From Salinimicrobium sp. TH3 (GTDB lineage: Bacteria > Bacteroidota > Bacteroidia > Flavobacteriales > Flavobacteriaceae), in the NCBI RefSeq assembly GCF_026676115.1, contig NZ_JAPONB010000003.1:1-64000 (forward strand): a DNA stretch of 64,000 bases. Direction: 5' to 3'. The notes beneath the pieces were generated by a model. It was not told where the DNA came from. It made no database searches and worked only from the letters and a program-made list of their open reading frames with translations. The position numbers and the translations under genes are program-made. Numbering within the stretch: position 1 is the stretch's first letter; each line of letters starts with the position of its first letter. Below are positions 7,711 through 15,967 of this stretch, in pieces.

Positions 7711-9602
7711 TATACATCCAGATCAAAGGTGGAACGTAATTTCTCAATAAGGGGATTTTTCTCCCTTAACTTTTCAAATTTTTCAATGGCAGTGAAAGCA
7801 AATTTTTTCTCAGCTTTTTCATTCACAGTTACCTTCAGCTGTATGTGAGTATTTTGCAGTTTATCCTTGAGAAAACCCATCAAATGGTACTGCACTCTTT
7901 CCAGCTCCAGCTTCATGGTTTCATTTGGAAGTTCTACACAAATATTCTTACCCATAAGTGCGGGAGTGTCTGTCTGCATGATCGATGCCAGGATCTTTTC
8001 TCCTTTTTCATTCTGTTCTTCAGTAAATTCCTGCCAGGCAGCCTGCATCTGTTCTTCGGTAAATTTTCCGTTCTTCACCACTTCCTCTTCAGCCTTGGCT
8101 TCACGCTTTTGGGCTTCCAGTTCCTTTTTCTTCTGAATGCTCTTCAGGGAAAGGCCCGAAACTTTTTTAGCTGCGATTTCAGTTTTCACCTCCGTTTTTT
8201 CTTCGGAAGGTTGTTCAACAGGAGGAGCCTTTACAACAGTTTCAGCCTGAGAAGCCGATGCCTGATTAAGAATTTCTTCAGAAGTATTAATTCTTTCTGA
8301 AGGTTCCTGTACAGAAGATTCTGTTGCTTCAGATTCCGAAGTTACAGGAGCACAGTCGGTCATTGCTCCGGGTACAGATTTTGGCAGCTGAGAATCTGCC
8401 GGGGCGGCCGAATCTCCCTTTGCGTACTCATTATTGACTATTACTTCCTTCTCTTTGGAAGAAAGTTTAAGTGCCGGTGCAGGGATGGGAGCCCCGGTAA
8501 AATGATTTGGAGGAATTATATAGCTGCTATCCTTTTTTTTTTCGTCGCTAAAAGTGACAGAAGCGAGTTGCATTAAACAGAGTTCCACCAACAGGCGTTG
8601 ATTTCGGCTGCTTTTATACTGCAAATCACAGTCGTTGGCCAGTTCGATCCCCTTTAGAAGAAATGCTGAAGAAGCCTGCTGCGATTGCTGGTAATAAAGC
8701 GCCTTAGTGTTATCCCCCACCTCGAGAAGGTTGATGGTCTTGGGATCCTTACATACGAGTAAATCCCTAAAATGTGAAGCCAGTCCCGCAATAAAATGAT
8801 GACCGTCAAAGCCGTGGCTCAGGATCTCATTGAATAATAAAAGTAGCTGCGGAATGTCATTTTTAAGGATAAGATTGGTAGCCGAAAGATAAGTGTCGTA
8901 ATCCAGTACGTTCAGGTTTTCGGTTACTGCCTGCCGGGTAAGATTTTTTCCGCTAAAGCTTACCACCCTGTCATAGATAGAAAGGGCATCACGCATAGCC
9001 CCATCGGCTTTTTGAGCAATGATGTGTAGCGCATCTTCATCGGCTTCCACTCCTTCCTGTTGTGCTATATATCCCAGATATTCCTTTGCGTCTTTTACCG
9101 TGATTCTCTTGAAGTCGAAAATCTGGCAACGGGAAAGTATGGTAGGAATGATCTTGTGTTTCTCTGTTGTAGCCAGTATAAAAATGGCATGTTTTGGCGG
9201 CTCTTCAAGGGTTTTAAGAAAAGCATTAAACGCTGCCTGGGACAACATGTGTACCTCATCAATGATGTACACTTTATATTTTCCAACTTGTGGCGGGATA
9301 CGCACCTGGTCAATTAGATTTCTTATATCGTCAACCGAGTTATTTGAAGCCGCATCGAGTTCAAAGATGTTAAAAGCAAAGTCCTCATTAGGATCCTGGT
9401 TGCCATCCTGGTTGATCTTTTTTGCAAGAATCCGCGCGCAGGTGGTCTTTCCCACCCCACGAGGGCCGGTAAAAAGCAGTGCCTGTGCCAGGTGATTATG
9501 TTCAATGGCATTTAGTAGCGTGTTGGTAATAGCCTGCTGGCCCACAACATCTTTAAAAGTCTGAGGACGGTATTTTCTGGCCGATACTACAAAGTGTTCC
9601 AT
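7710..9602 (-). CDS. dnaX: DNA polymerase III subunit gamma/tau
   Basis: This 630-residue clamp-loader ATPase has a Walker A (GPRGVGKTT, residues 46-54), a Walker B DEVH motif (YIIDEVHML) and the sensor SRC motif (ILSRCQIF). Domains I-III end near residue 350. They are followed by a low-complexity Pro/Glu/Lys-rich linker and a C-terminal region that should bind the polymerase alpha subunit. The four zinc-module cysteines found after Walker A in E. coli DnaX are absent; that segment is a short Asn/Asp-rich loop. An A10 run at codons 354-357 may produce a short gamma form (see separate entry). A TATATTTG box lies upstream. Confidence 0.97.
   Translation of the reverse strand: MEHFVVSARKYRPQTFKDVVGQQAITNTLLNAIEHNHLAQALLFTGPRGVGKTTCARILAKKINQDGNQDPNEDFAFNIFELDAASNNSVDDIRNLIDQVRIPPQVGKYKVYIIDEVHMLSQAAFNAFLKTLEEPPKHAIFILATTEKHKIIPTILSRCQIFDFKRITVKDAKEYLGYIAQQEGVEADEDALHIIAQKADGAMRDALSIYDRVVSFSGKNLTRQAVTENLNVLDYDTYLSATNLILKNDIPQLLLLFNEILSHGFDGHHFIAGLASHFRDLLVCKDPKTINLLEVGDNTKALYYQQSQQASSAFLLKGIELANDCDLQYKSSRNQRLLVELCLMQLASVTFSDEKKKDSSYIIPPNHFTGAPIPAPALKLSSKEKEVIVNNEYAKGDSAAPADSQLPKSVPGAMTDCAPVTSESEATESSVQEPSERINTSEEILNQASASQAETVVKAPPVEQPSEEKTEVKTEIAAKKVSGLSLKSIQKKKELEAQKREAKAEEEVVKNGKFTEEQMQAAWQEFTEEQNEKGEKILASIMQTDTPALMGKNICVELPNETMKLELERVQYHLMGFLKDKLQNTHIQLKVTVNEKAEKKFAFTAIEKFEKLREKNPLIEKLRSTFDLDV
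8533..8542 (-). other. A10 homopolymer in dnaX, candidate slippage/frameshift site
   Basis: On the coding strand ten consecutive A residues cover codons Glu354-Lys357, just after ATPase domain III. Adding one A, equivalent to a -1 ribosomal shift on the A AAA AAG site, gives Lys-Gly and then TAG, a 358-residue product. Losing one A gives Lys-Arg-Ile-Ala-Ala-Ile and then TAA, 361 residues. Both products would be gamma-like. In Thermus and E. coli gamma is made by slippage or frameshifting at comparable A-rich sites; use here is inferred. Confidence 0.55.
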
Positions 9603-9620
9603 TGAAGTGTTTTAGATTGA

Positions 9621-9628
9621 CAAATATA
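9621..9628 (-). promoter_or_regulatory. Candidate -7 box for dnaX-miaE
   Basis: TATATTTG on the minus strand matches the Bacteroidota TAnnTTTG element and lies 18 bp before the dnaX ATG. No TTG was found at the expected -33 distance. Confidence 0.55.
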
Positions 9629-9741
9629 AAAATACAAAACCGAAGCCGGGAATAATCCCCGTGTTTTTATCCACAAAAACCTGTTGACACAATTGAGGTA
9701 AGCCTGGATTTTTATACTGCTCAAAAGTGGCATTTTAACTG

Positions 9742-9749
9742 TATATTTG
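9742..9749 (+). promoter_or_regulatory. Promoter -7 box of rnpB
   Basis: TATATTTG is a perfect TAnnTTTG match. It ends 5 bp before the first base of the P1 helix of RNase P RNA, so it gives a useful in-window calibration of box-to-start distance. Confidence 0.75.
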
Positions 9750-9753
9750 CCGT

Positions 9754-10084
9754 AAGCAGACCGCCTTATCGCTGCCCCAAATTAATGTGGGGCGGAGGAA
9801 AGTCCGGACACCATAGGGCAGCATAATGGGTAACACCCATCATCCCGAATTATCGGGATAGGACCAGTGCAACAGAAAGGATGTACAGGTAATGCTGTAG
9901 TGAAATCAGGTAAACTCTATGCGGTGCAATGCCATGTATACCGGCTGTTAAGGATTGCCCGTCCGTTGCCGGAGGGTAGGCAGCTAAAGACTTTTGGTAA
10001 CAAAAGTTTCAGATAAATGATAAGGACTTCAATCCCGATAGCTATCGGGAGTTGAGGTACAGAATCCGGCTTACAGGTCTGCTT
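9754..10084 (+). ncRNA. rnpB: RNase P RNA (bacterial type A)
   Basis: The ends AAGCAGACC (9754-9762) and GGTCTGCTT (10076-10084) pair as helix P1 and are followed by a T run. Universal RNase P elements are present: GGAGGAAAGTCCGGAC, ATAGGGCA, ACAGAAA, and the 3' part AGAATCCGGCTTACAGGTC. The RNA provides catalytic 5' processing of tRNA precursors. Two peripheral hairpins (TCCCGAATTATCGGGA near 9843, TCCCGATAGCTATCGGGA near 10033) resemble short palindromes that are dispersed in Bacteroidota genomes. The 3' end overlaps the end of the convergent CDS by 14 bp. Confidence 0.95.
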
Positions 10085-10469
10085 TTTTTCTTTTCTCCTC
10101 CAGAACTTGCTCTGTCCATTCCACAGCCTCCTCAAGATCGGTAAAAATATTAAAAGGTAGTTTGCAGAAATTTTTTTCAAAAAAAGCCATTTTAAGAGAG
10201 GAGGTTTTTTTACTAACCACACCTATACCGGCCAAATTATCTACCTCGTCAAGATTCATGTATACTGTTGGGTTAACATTGTAGTCATTCACCCTGTAGG
10301 ACAGGTATACAAAAGATTCGCTGCCAAAAAAATCGCCGCAGACTTCTATAAGTTTCGCGACCTCTTTTGCCTCTAGTATCTGTCCTTCCCGTGGTTTTGA
10401 TAAAACAAAATCTCTATAGAATTCAAGGACAGTGAATTCCAGTTCCAGTACTTTGCGGGGTAATGCCAT
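10071..10469 (-). CDS. SpoIIAA-like (STAS/SEC14-like) protein, paralogue 1
   Basis: This 132-residue protein resembles small single-domain SpoIIAA-like proteins of Bacteroidota; I assign no function. It has a clear paralogue at 37495-37896: the segments YLSYRVNDYNVNPTVY and YISHRINSYAVNPMVY align, followed by GVVSKK/AVVSKD and a shared end, F-LEEA--W. It starts 8 bp downstream of rsmD and is the last gene of a four-gene operon. Its last codons lie opposite the rnpB 3' end. Confidence 0.75.
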   Translation of the reverse strand: MALPRKVLELEFTVLEFYRDFVLSKPREGQILEAKEVAKLIEVCGDFFGSESFVYLSYRVNDYNVNPTVYMNLDEVDNLAGIGVVSKKTSSLKMAFFEKNFCKLPFNIFTDLEEAVEWTEQVLEEKRKKADL

Positions 10470-10477
10470 TCTCTAAG

Positions 10478-11011
10478 TTAAGAAAAAAAACTAAAAACAG
10501 AATTGCCATATTTTCTCACCTCCAGAAAGTGATCTATATGAGAGAGATCAATTTTTTTACTATGCTCTATGATGAGGGAGCCTCCCTCTTCAAGAAGATT
10601 TCTTGAAAATGTGAGCTCTACAATTTGTTGAAGGGACTCGGTTTCAAAATCATATGGTGGGTCTGCAAAAATAATGTTCGCAGTTTCTCCTGTAGCTTTA
10701 AGAAATTTGAATACATCACTTTTAACCGTCCTTACAGGCAGGTCAAGTTCTCCTTTCATTTTATTGATGAACTTTACGCATTCAAAATGGGCATCAACAG
10801 CAATAATCTCTTTCGCACCACGGGAACCAAATTCATAAGTAATATTTCCCGTTCCGCTAAAAAGGTCAATGACCTTTAATGCAGAAAAATGATACTGATT
10901 ATTAAGAATATTGAAAAGAGCTTCCTTGGCAAAATCTGTAGTAGGCCTTACCGGAAGCTTCTTTGGAGCGATGATTTTTTTCCCTTTATGTATTCCTGAA
11001 ACGATTCTCAT
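10478..11011 (-). CDS. rsmD: 16S rRNA (guanine-966-N2)-methyltransferase, RsmD-like
   Basis: This 177-residue protein carries the RsmD features: N-terminal RIVSGIHKGKKI, the SAM-binding VIDLFSGTGNITYEF motif, and the catalytic FADPPYDF motif near residue 115. It should methylate G966 of 16S rRNA during 30S assembly. The start overlaps the DUF3822 stop by 4 bp, so it is translated as part of the same operon. Confidence 0.93.
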   Translation of the reverse strand: MRIVSGIHKGKKIIAPKKLPVRPTTDFAKEALFNILNNQYHFSALKVIDLFSGTGNITYEFGSRGAKEIIAVDAHFECVKFINKMKGELDLPVRTVKSDVFKFLKATGETANIIFADPPYDFETESLQQIVELTFSRNLLEEGGSLIIEHSKKIDLSHIDHFLEVRKYGNSVFSFFS

Positions 11012-11838
11012 TCGAGTACTTTAAAAAGTGTATAATGCATATAACCTTTTGGAGGCTCTTCCTTACTGTTAAAAAGATAACCAAAAGAAGTTTGCAGGAA
11101 TTTTATTTCCTTCACGTAATTGTAAGCGATATCGTAATAATCTGAATGTTCCTTGATCCTTCCCAACAGGATTAATTCAAAACTTGTAGGGTCAAGATCC
11201 AGTTGTTCTGCGCAAAACAGCAAATAATAGATGAAATCTTCCCGGGTTGAACAATTAAAAGTATTTGCGAGTAATAATTGCCCTTTTTGATACACCAGCA
11301 GGTCGTAACCCCCGGGGAAACAATTGAGGTAAACTCTTGTGCCTTCTGTCTGGAAGCTATTTTGAATCTGGAATTCTTCAGCAAGGACACTTACGCAATG
11401 CCGGTATTCAAATTCACCATACCTGTCAAAAAAGAAATTATTGATATTGGTGTAGGGAATATAAACATTGACAATTTCTGCGGAAGTTATTTCATCATGG
11501 GCAACATAATCTGTTTCCAGGATCTTTGTGTTGTACTTGAGATATTCCGAAGCATTTTCTTCTTCAAAGAACTCCTGTGGTACAAGGCTGTAAAGTTCGT
11601 TGGAAAAAAGAACTACTACTTCGGGATTTTCTTTTCTTAAAAAAGATTCCTGTTCGTACTGTTTTTCTATTTGTTGAAGTACCTGTGCAGGATTCAGCCG
11701 TCTGGAAAAGAGCATGTCCTTAAAGAAGACAATTCTTTTCTCATCTTTGGAAAGGGCACAAAAAGAAAGTCCATTCAGGCTTACCTGAATGGACAACTTT
11801 ATATTTGTGCTTTTTGTTTCCTTATTCTGCGTCACCAT
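11008..11838 (-). CDS. DUF3822 family protein
   Basis: This 276-residue soluble protein matches the Bacteroidota DUF3822 family, whose fold is thought to resemble actin-like/pilus-assembly ATPases; no reaction is established. Visible features are an N-terminal beta-rich part (LSIQVSLNGLSFCAL) and an EDFIYYLLFCAEQL helix near the C-terminus. It overlaps the upstream gene by 17 bp and rsmD by 4 bp. Conserved association with rsmD suggests a housekeeping role, but this is inference. Confidence 0.8.
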   Translation of the reverse strand: MVTQNKETKSTNIKLSIQVSLNGLSFCALSKDEKRIVFFKDMLFSRRLNPAQVLQQIEKQYEQESFLRKENPEVVVLFSNELYSLVPQEFFEEENASEYLKYNTKILETDYVAHDEITSAEIVNVYIPYTNINNFFFDRYGEFEYRHCVSVLAEEFQIQNSFQTEGTRVYLNCFPGGYDLLVYQKGQLLLANTFNCSTREDFIYYLLFCAEQLDLDPTSFELILLGRIKEHSDYYDIAYNYVKEIKFLQTSFGYLFNSKEEPPKGYMHYTLFKVLE

Positions 11839-12472
11839 ACTTTAAAGGCCAGTTCCCGCTGGTATTTACTTCATCCATGGAACCAACGCTAATAAATGGA
11901 CCGTTCACGTTATCTACAGATACTACTTCCTCCTCCTGGTTTATCAAGTCGCTGTCCTGATCAAACAGAATAACCTTCTTAGCTACTTTAGCTTCAAAAA
12001 CCGGGATCTTATTTCCACTCTTGTCTATGGTACCTGCATCAAGCTGGAATTGTGCATCTACTCCTTTAATTGGAACGTTCATCATGGTTTTGTAACGATC
12101 TGATCCTTTAAAAAGAGAATCTTTTACCGACTTGTATCCAAGAGTATCGATTACTACTATTTCGATCCTGCGGTCAACTCCATAGGTTTTTCTATATTCC
12201 TCGTCCATTACCGTAGTATCTCTTCTTTGTGTAAGGGTAAACTGTGCGGTGTCAATAAAGCGAACAAGATTATCCCAATCTCCTTCAAATTCCCCGGTTA
12301 CCGTACGGTGAGCCAGTTCTGCATCTCTAATATCCTTTAAGTTTTCAATAACTTTGGCATATCTTGCCTCTTTGACTTCATTAAATTTAATAGGCTCATA
12401 AATTGAATTAAAAACCAGGTATCCAAGGAAAATAATCACAATCCAAAGAACTAACTGAATGACAAGTTTCAT
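11822..12472 (-). CDS. Membrane-anchored protein of unknown function
   Basis: This 216-residue protein has one N-terminal membrane helix (residues 4-22, IQLVLWIVIIFLGYLVF) followed by a charged domain that would lie in the periplasm or face the inner membrane. EARYAKVIENLKDIRDAELAHR resembles the start of pilin-like/helical stalk segments. I do not recognise a named domain. It is the first gene of the operon that continues with DUF3822, rsmD and the SpoIIAA-like gene, and has a good promoter upstream. Confidence 0.75.
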   Translation of the reverse strand: MKLVIQLVLWIVIIFLGYLVFNSIYEPIKFNEVKEARYAKVIENLKDIRDAELAHRTVTGEFEGDWDNLVRFIDTAQFTLTQRRDTTVMDEEYRKTYGVDRRIEIVVIDTLGYKSVKDSLFKGSDRYKTMMNVPIKGVDAQFQLDAGTIDKSGNKIPVFEAKVAKKVILFDQDSDLINQEEEVVSVDNVNGPFISVGSMDEVNTSGNWPLKYGDAE

Positions 12473-12507
12473 GCGGGTGCAGTTTATGATTTAATTAAGT
12501 ATTCAGG

Positions 12508-12535
12508 CAAATCTACAATTTTTTTTTATTCACAA
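12508..12535 (-). promoter_or_regulatory. Promoter of the DUF3822-rsmD operon
   Basis: On the minus strand TTG (12535-12533), a 17-bp spacer and TAGATTTG (12515-12508) fit the flavobacterial -33/-7 promoter model. The ATG is 36 bp downstream of the box. Confidence 0.65.
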
Positions 12536-12560
12536 AAGATTCTTCCGAAAAAAACCTTGT

Positions 12561-12568
12561 TATCTTTG
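12561..12568 (+). promoter_or_regulatory. -7 box for the RecD-like helicase gene
   Basis: TATCTTTG matches TAnnTTTG and lies 14 bp before the ATG at 12583. It is divergent from the operon promoter at 12508-12535. Confidence 0.55.
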
Positions 12569-12582
12569 GGCTTCGACGGAAA

Positions 12583-14028
12583 ATGACCATGGAAAAAATC
12601 AACGCTGCTTTATTTTACGACCTTTTACTGAATGACCTGAAATTTGAAGCTAAATTAAAACAGGATATTGCACTGCAGCAGCTGGCCTCTTTTGTAATAG
12701 ATGGAAGTAAGGATTCCCTGTTTCTTCTCAAAGGTTTTGCCGGTACAGGAAAGACCACAATTATTAGTTCTTTAGTAAAAAACCTGTGGCAGGTAAAAAA
12801 GAGTGGTATTCTACTCGCGCCTACAGGCAGAGCAGCCAAGGTGATTGCAAATTACTCCGGAAGGGAAGCCTTTACCATTCACAAGAAGATATACTTTCCT
12901 AAAAAGAATTCGGGCGCGGGAGTAAGTTTCGTGCTGCAGCCCAACAAACATCGCAACAGCATTTTTATTGTGGATGAGGCCTCAATGATCCCCGATGTTA
13001 ATAATGACGCCAAAATGTTTGAAAATGGATCTTTGCTCGATGATCTTCTTCAATACGTCTACTCGGGGCATAACTGCAGATTGATCTTGATTGGAGATAC
13101 CGCACAATTGCCGCCCGTCAAACTGGAGGTGAGCCCGGCACTTGAGGAACAAAAACTTCAGAACACTTATTTAAAAGAGGTGACGCATATCGAGCTTGAC
13201 GAGGTAGTGCGCCAAAGTGAAGAAAGTGATATTCTGCACAATGCCACCTTAATACGGGAGGCGCTTCGGGAAGAGTTCTATGAAAGCTTCAGTTTTGAAC
13301 TCAGTAACAAGAAGGATGTTATTAGGTTGACAGATGGTCATGAAATAATGGAGGCCATTGAGGATTCTTATCGCAACCTGGGACATGAAGACACCACCAT
13401 AATCGTTAGGTCCAATAAAAGGGCAAATCTGTATAATCAGCAAATAAGGAACAGGATTCTTTTCCAGGAGGAAGAAATTTCTGCAGGGGATTATTTAATG
13501 GTTGTGAAGAATAATTACTTCTGGGTTAAACCTAACAGTGAAGCCGGTTTTATCGCCAATGGTGATATCATCAAGGTGTTGGAAATCTTTGCGATCAAGG
13601 AACTATATGGCTTCAGGTTTGCCGAAGTTAAAGCGCAGATGGTTGATTATCCAAATATGCAACCCATAGAAACCGTAGTGTTACTTGATACTCTTGAAAG
13701 TAATAATCCATCCCTGACTTATGACGAGTCTAACAGGCTTTACCAGGAAGTCATGAAAGATTACGAAGAAGAAAGGTCAAAATATAAAAAGTTTCTAAAG
13801 GTGAAGAACAACAAGTATTTTAACGCCTTACAAATTAAATTTTCTTACGCCATGACCTGCCATAAATCTCAGGGAGGGCAGTGGAATACTGTTTTCGTGG
13901 AGCAACCTTATCTCCCAAACGGGATCGATAAGGATTATCTGCGATGGCTGTATACAGCCTTAACCCGTGCCCAGAAAAAATTATATTTAATTGGCTTTAA
14001 AGATGATTTTTTTGCCCCGGCTGACTAG
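12583..14028 (+). CDS. ATP-dependent RecD-like DNA helicase
   Basis: This 481-residue protein is a superfamily 1 helicase of the short RecD2/AAA_30 type. Walker A is GFAGTGKTT (about residues 49-57), motif Ia is LAPTGRAAKV, Walker B is IVDEASM (about 129), and motif III is LIGDTAQLPP. The C-terminal UvrD_C_2 part has SYAMTCHKSQGGQW (motif V) and YTALTRAQKKLYLIG (motif VI). It lacks the N-terminal extension of RecD2 and has no recB/recC neighbours. A role in DNA repair is inferred. Met1 and Met3 are both possible starts. Confidence 0.9.
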   Translation: MTMEKINAALFYDLLLNDLKFEAKLKQDIALQQLASFVIDGSKDSLFLLKGFAGTGKTTIISSLVKNLWQVKKSGILLAPTGRAAKVIANYSGREAFTIHKKIYFPKKNSGAGVSFVLQPNKHRNSIFIVDEASMIPDVNNDAKMFENGSLLDDLLQYVYSGHNCRLILIGDTAQLPPVKLEVSPALEEQKLQNTYLKEVTHIELDEVVRQSEESDILHNATLIREALREEFYESFSFELSNKKDVIRLTDGHEIMEAIEDSYRNLGHEDTTIIVRSNKRANLYNQQIRNRILFQEEEISAGDYLMVVKNNYFWVKPNSEAGFIANGDIIKVLEIFAIKELYGFRFAEVKAQMVDYPNMQPIETVVLLDTLESNNPSLTYDESNRLYQEVMKDYEEERSKYKKFLKVKNNKYFNALQIKFSYAMTCHKSQGGQWNTVFVEQPYLPNGIDKDYLRWLYTALTRAQKKLYLIGFKDDFFAPAD

Positions 14029-14029
14029 T

Positions 14030-14046
14030 CAAAAATGCCATTTTTG
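14030..14046. repeat. Dispersed palindrome CAAAAATGCCATTTTTG
   Basis: This perfect-armed palindrome begins 1 bp after the helicase stop codon. The same AAAAATGnCATTTTT core recurs at 29387, 30250, 45360 and 52529, mostly just downstream of stop codons. Confidence 0.6.
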
Positions 14047-14112
14047 GGCACTCTTTACGGCCTGCTTTAAAATAAACTGAAATTTTTGGCAGAATAACAG
14101 AATCAACAAATT

Positions 14113-14868
14113 ATGTCTACACAACAACCTCTCAAAATAATTGCAATGATCCCGGCCAGGTATGCCGCCACACGTTTTCCCGGGAAACTGATGCAGGACC
14201 TGCACGGCAAAACCGTCATTTTGCGAACCTACGAAGCCGCACTAAATACTAACCTTTTTGACGAGGTCTATGTGGTGACCGATAGCGATATGATCTTTGA
14301 AGAGATCATCAAAAATGGGGGAAAAGCCATTATGAGCAAGAAGGAACACGAGTGTGGGAGTGACCGTATTGCCGAAGCAGTAGAAGATATGGATGTGGAT
14401 ATAGTTGTTAATGTGCAGGGGGATGAACCTATGATCGATACCGCCAGCCTGGGGTTACTTCTAAATGTTTTTCGCGGTAAAGATGCCGATCTTATTGATC
14501 TTGCCTCTTTAAAGGCGCCGCTAGTGGATAAGAAGGATATTGAAAATCCCAATAATGTCAAAGTGATCACTAACAAAGAGGATTTTGCGCTTTATTTTTC
14601 CCGTTCGCCCATTCCGTATCCCCGTGAAAAGAATTCTGGCGTAATCTGGTTCAAACACATTGGGATCTATGCTTTTAGAAAACAGGCTTTACTGGATTTT
14701 TACCGTCTTCCAATGCTTAAACTTGAAGCTACGGAAAAAATTGAATGCATACGATACCTGGAATACGGAAAAAACATAAAAATGGTCGAAACAAAAGTGA
14801 AAGGGGTAGGGATAGATACTCCTGAAGATCTTGAGGAAGCGAGGAAGATCATAGCTGCCGAAAAATAG
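14113..14868 (+). CDS. kdsB: 3-deoxy-manno-octulosonate cytidylyltransferase
   Basis: This 251-residue enzyme activates Kdo with CTP to CMP-Kdo for lipopolysaccharide core synthesis. The nucleotide-binding motif [14 protein letters not shown] is at residues 12-25. [15 protein letters not shown]-like [20 protein letters not shown] (metal/CTP site) and the late [13 protein letters not shown] motif are all present. Length is typical. It is monocistronic here; kdsC of the same pathway lies about 9 kb away. Confidence 0.96.
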   Translation: MSTQQPLKIIAMIPARYAATRFPGKLMQDLHGKTVILRTYEAALNTNLFDEVYVVTDSDMIFEEIIKNGGKAIMSKKEHECGSDRIAEAVEDMDVDIVVNVQGDEPMIDTASLGLLLNVFRGKDADLIDLASLKAPLVDKKDIENPNNVKVITNKEDFALYFSRSPIPYPREKNSGVIWFKHIGIYAFRKQALLDFYRLPMLKLEATEKIECIRYLEYGKNIKMVETKVKGVGIDTPEDLEEARKIIAAEK

Positions 14869-14940
14869 GGGTTGAAAATTATCATTTTTGGCTGCCTTGA
14901 ACCGGTGAATTTTTCGTGCAGGCTGCATGGTGAAAATCTA

Positions 14941-14948
14941 TATCTTTG
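14941..14948 (+). promoter_or_regulatory. -7 box for the DUF2911 gene
   Basis: TATCTTTG matches TAnnTTTG, 23 bp before the ATG at 14972. Because it lies inside the upstream extension of the frame (ATG at 14927), it argues that the downstream ATG is the true start. Confidence 0.65.
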
Positions 14949-14971
14949 GGGAAAACCAACCTGATATTATC

Positions 14972-15817
14972 ATGAAAAAAATTTTATTTGTTCTTTTTGC
15001 AGGGCTAATAAGCAACTTTGCTTCTGCCCAAATCGAAGTCCCACAACCCAGTCCCACTGCTAAAATTGAGCAGGAGGTAGGTCTTACCAATGTGGATATA
15101 AAATATTCCCGCCCGGGGATGAGAGGCAGAACCATTTTTGGAGATCTTGTGCCTTACGGAGAAAAATGGCGTACCGGGGCCAACAGTAATACCATCATTT
15201 CTTTTGATACCAACGTTACGATTGAGGGGAAAGAGCTAAAAGAAGGAACCTATGCTGTGTATACCATTCCGGGGGAAAATGAATGGGAGGTGATCTTCTA
15301 CAAAGACAGCAATAACTGGGGCCTTCCACAGGAGTGGGATGAGAATAAAGTTGCTCTTAAAGCCACTGCCAAAGTACAGGAAATGCCAATGGCTATGGAG
15401 ACTTTTACCATTCTCATAGATGAACTCAAAAACGATTCTGCTGCCCTTAATTTCATCTGGGAAAATACTGTGGCTACTTTGGACTTTAATGTTCCAACAG
15501 ACGAGCGTGCTATGGCCAGTATCCAGCGAGTAATGAATGGGCCTTCGGCAGGAGATTATTTTTCTGCAGCTACTTATTATCACGACGAGAAAAAAGATCT
15601 AGACAAAGCTTATGAGTGGATTAAGAAAGCTGTTGAAATAGGTGGAGAAGATGCCTATTGGGTAGTGCGCAGAAAGGCCTTAATTGAAGCTGATCTTGGA
15701 AAAAAAGAAGAAGCTATTTCCACAGCTAAAAAATCTCTTGCCGCAGCAGAAAAAGCAGGAAATAAAGATTACATAAAATTGAATAAAGACTCTCTAAAAG
15801 AGTGGGGAGCTCAATAA
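14972..15817 (+). CDS. Exported DUF2911 domain protein with C-terminal TPR-like helices
   Basis: With the start at 14972 the protein has 281 residues and begins with a classic signal peptide (MKKILFVLFAG to ASAQ). The DUF2911 domain follows: VDIKYSRPGMRGRTIFG, YGEKWRTGANSNT and KEGTYAVYTIP. The last 90 residues are helical and TPR-like (DKAYEWIKKAVEIGGEDAYW, KKEEAISTAKKSLAAAE). The family is common in Bacteroidota and its function is not known. The longer frame start at 14927 lies upstream of the likely promoter and is rejected. Confidence 0.85.
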   Translation: MKKILFVLFAGLISNFASAQIEVPQPSPTAKIEQEVGLTNVDIKYSRPGMRGRTIFGDLVPYGEKWRTGANSNTIISFDTNVTIEGKELKEGTYAVYTIPGENEWEVIFYKDSNNWGLPQEWDENKVALKATAKVQEMPMAMETFTILIDELKNDSAALNFIWENTVATLDFNVPTDERAMASIQRVMNGPSAGDYFSAATYYHDEKKDLDKAYEWIKKAVEIGGEDAYWVVRRKALIEADLGKKEEAISTAKKSLAAAEKAGNKDYIKLNKDSLKEWGAQ

Positions 15818-15827
15818 AATAACATTT

Positions 15828-15963
15828 AAAAAGGGCTGTCTAAAAAGGTGGTGAAACGTCATTCTGAAATTATTTCAGAATCTCATTGTGTTTGTTTTCA
15901 GAACTTAGTAGAACCTGAAACAAGTTCAGGTTGACGTAAAATCTTACTTTTAGACGGCCTTTT
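15828..15963. repeat. Composite intergenic hairpin repeat (full-length copy)
   Basis: The outer ends AAAAGGGCTGTCTAAAAAG and CTTTTAGACGGCCTTTT are near-complementary. Inside are two further hairpins, ATTCTGAAAT/TATTTCAGAAT (15861-15881) and AACCTGAA-n5-TTCAGGTT (15912-15932). It fills the space between two convergent genes and ends in T-rich sequence on both strands, so it could also serve as a bidirectional terminator. Degenerate relatives are at 31190-31290 and 53400-53520. Confidence 0.7.
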
Positions 15964-15967
15964 CTTT

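Noticed and set aside
7845-8300. 151-aa plus-strand frame
   Set aside because: Antisense shadow of the low-complexity dnaX linker.
9917-10222. 101-aa minus-strand frame
   Set aside because: It runs through the RNase P RNA and the SpoIIAA-like gene in another frame; the RNA explains the sequence.
12583-14028. RecD subunit of a RecBCD complex
   Set aside because: No recB or recC is nearby and the protein is the short stand-alone RecD-like type.
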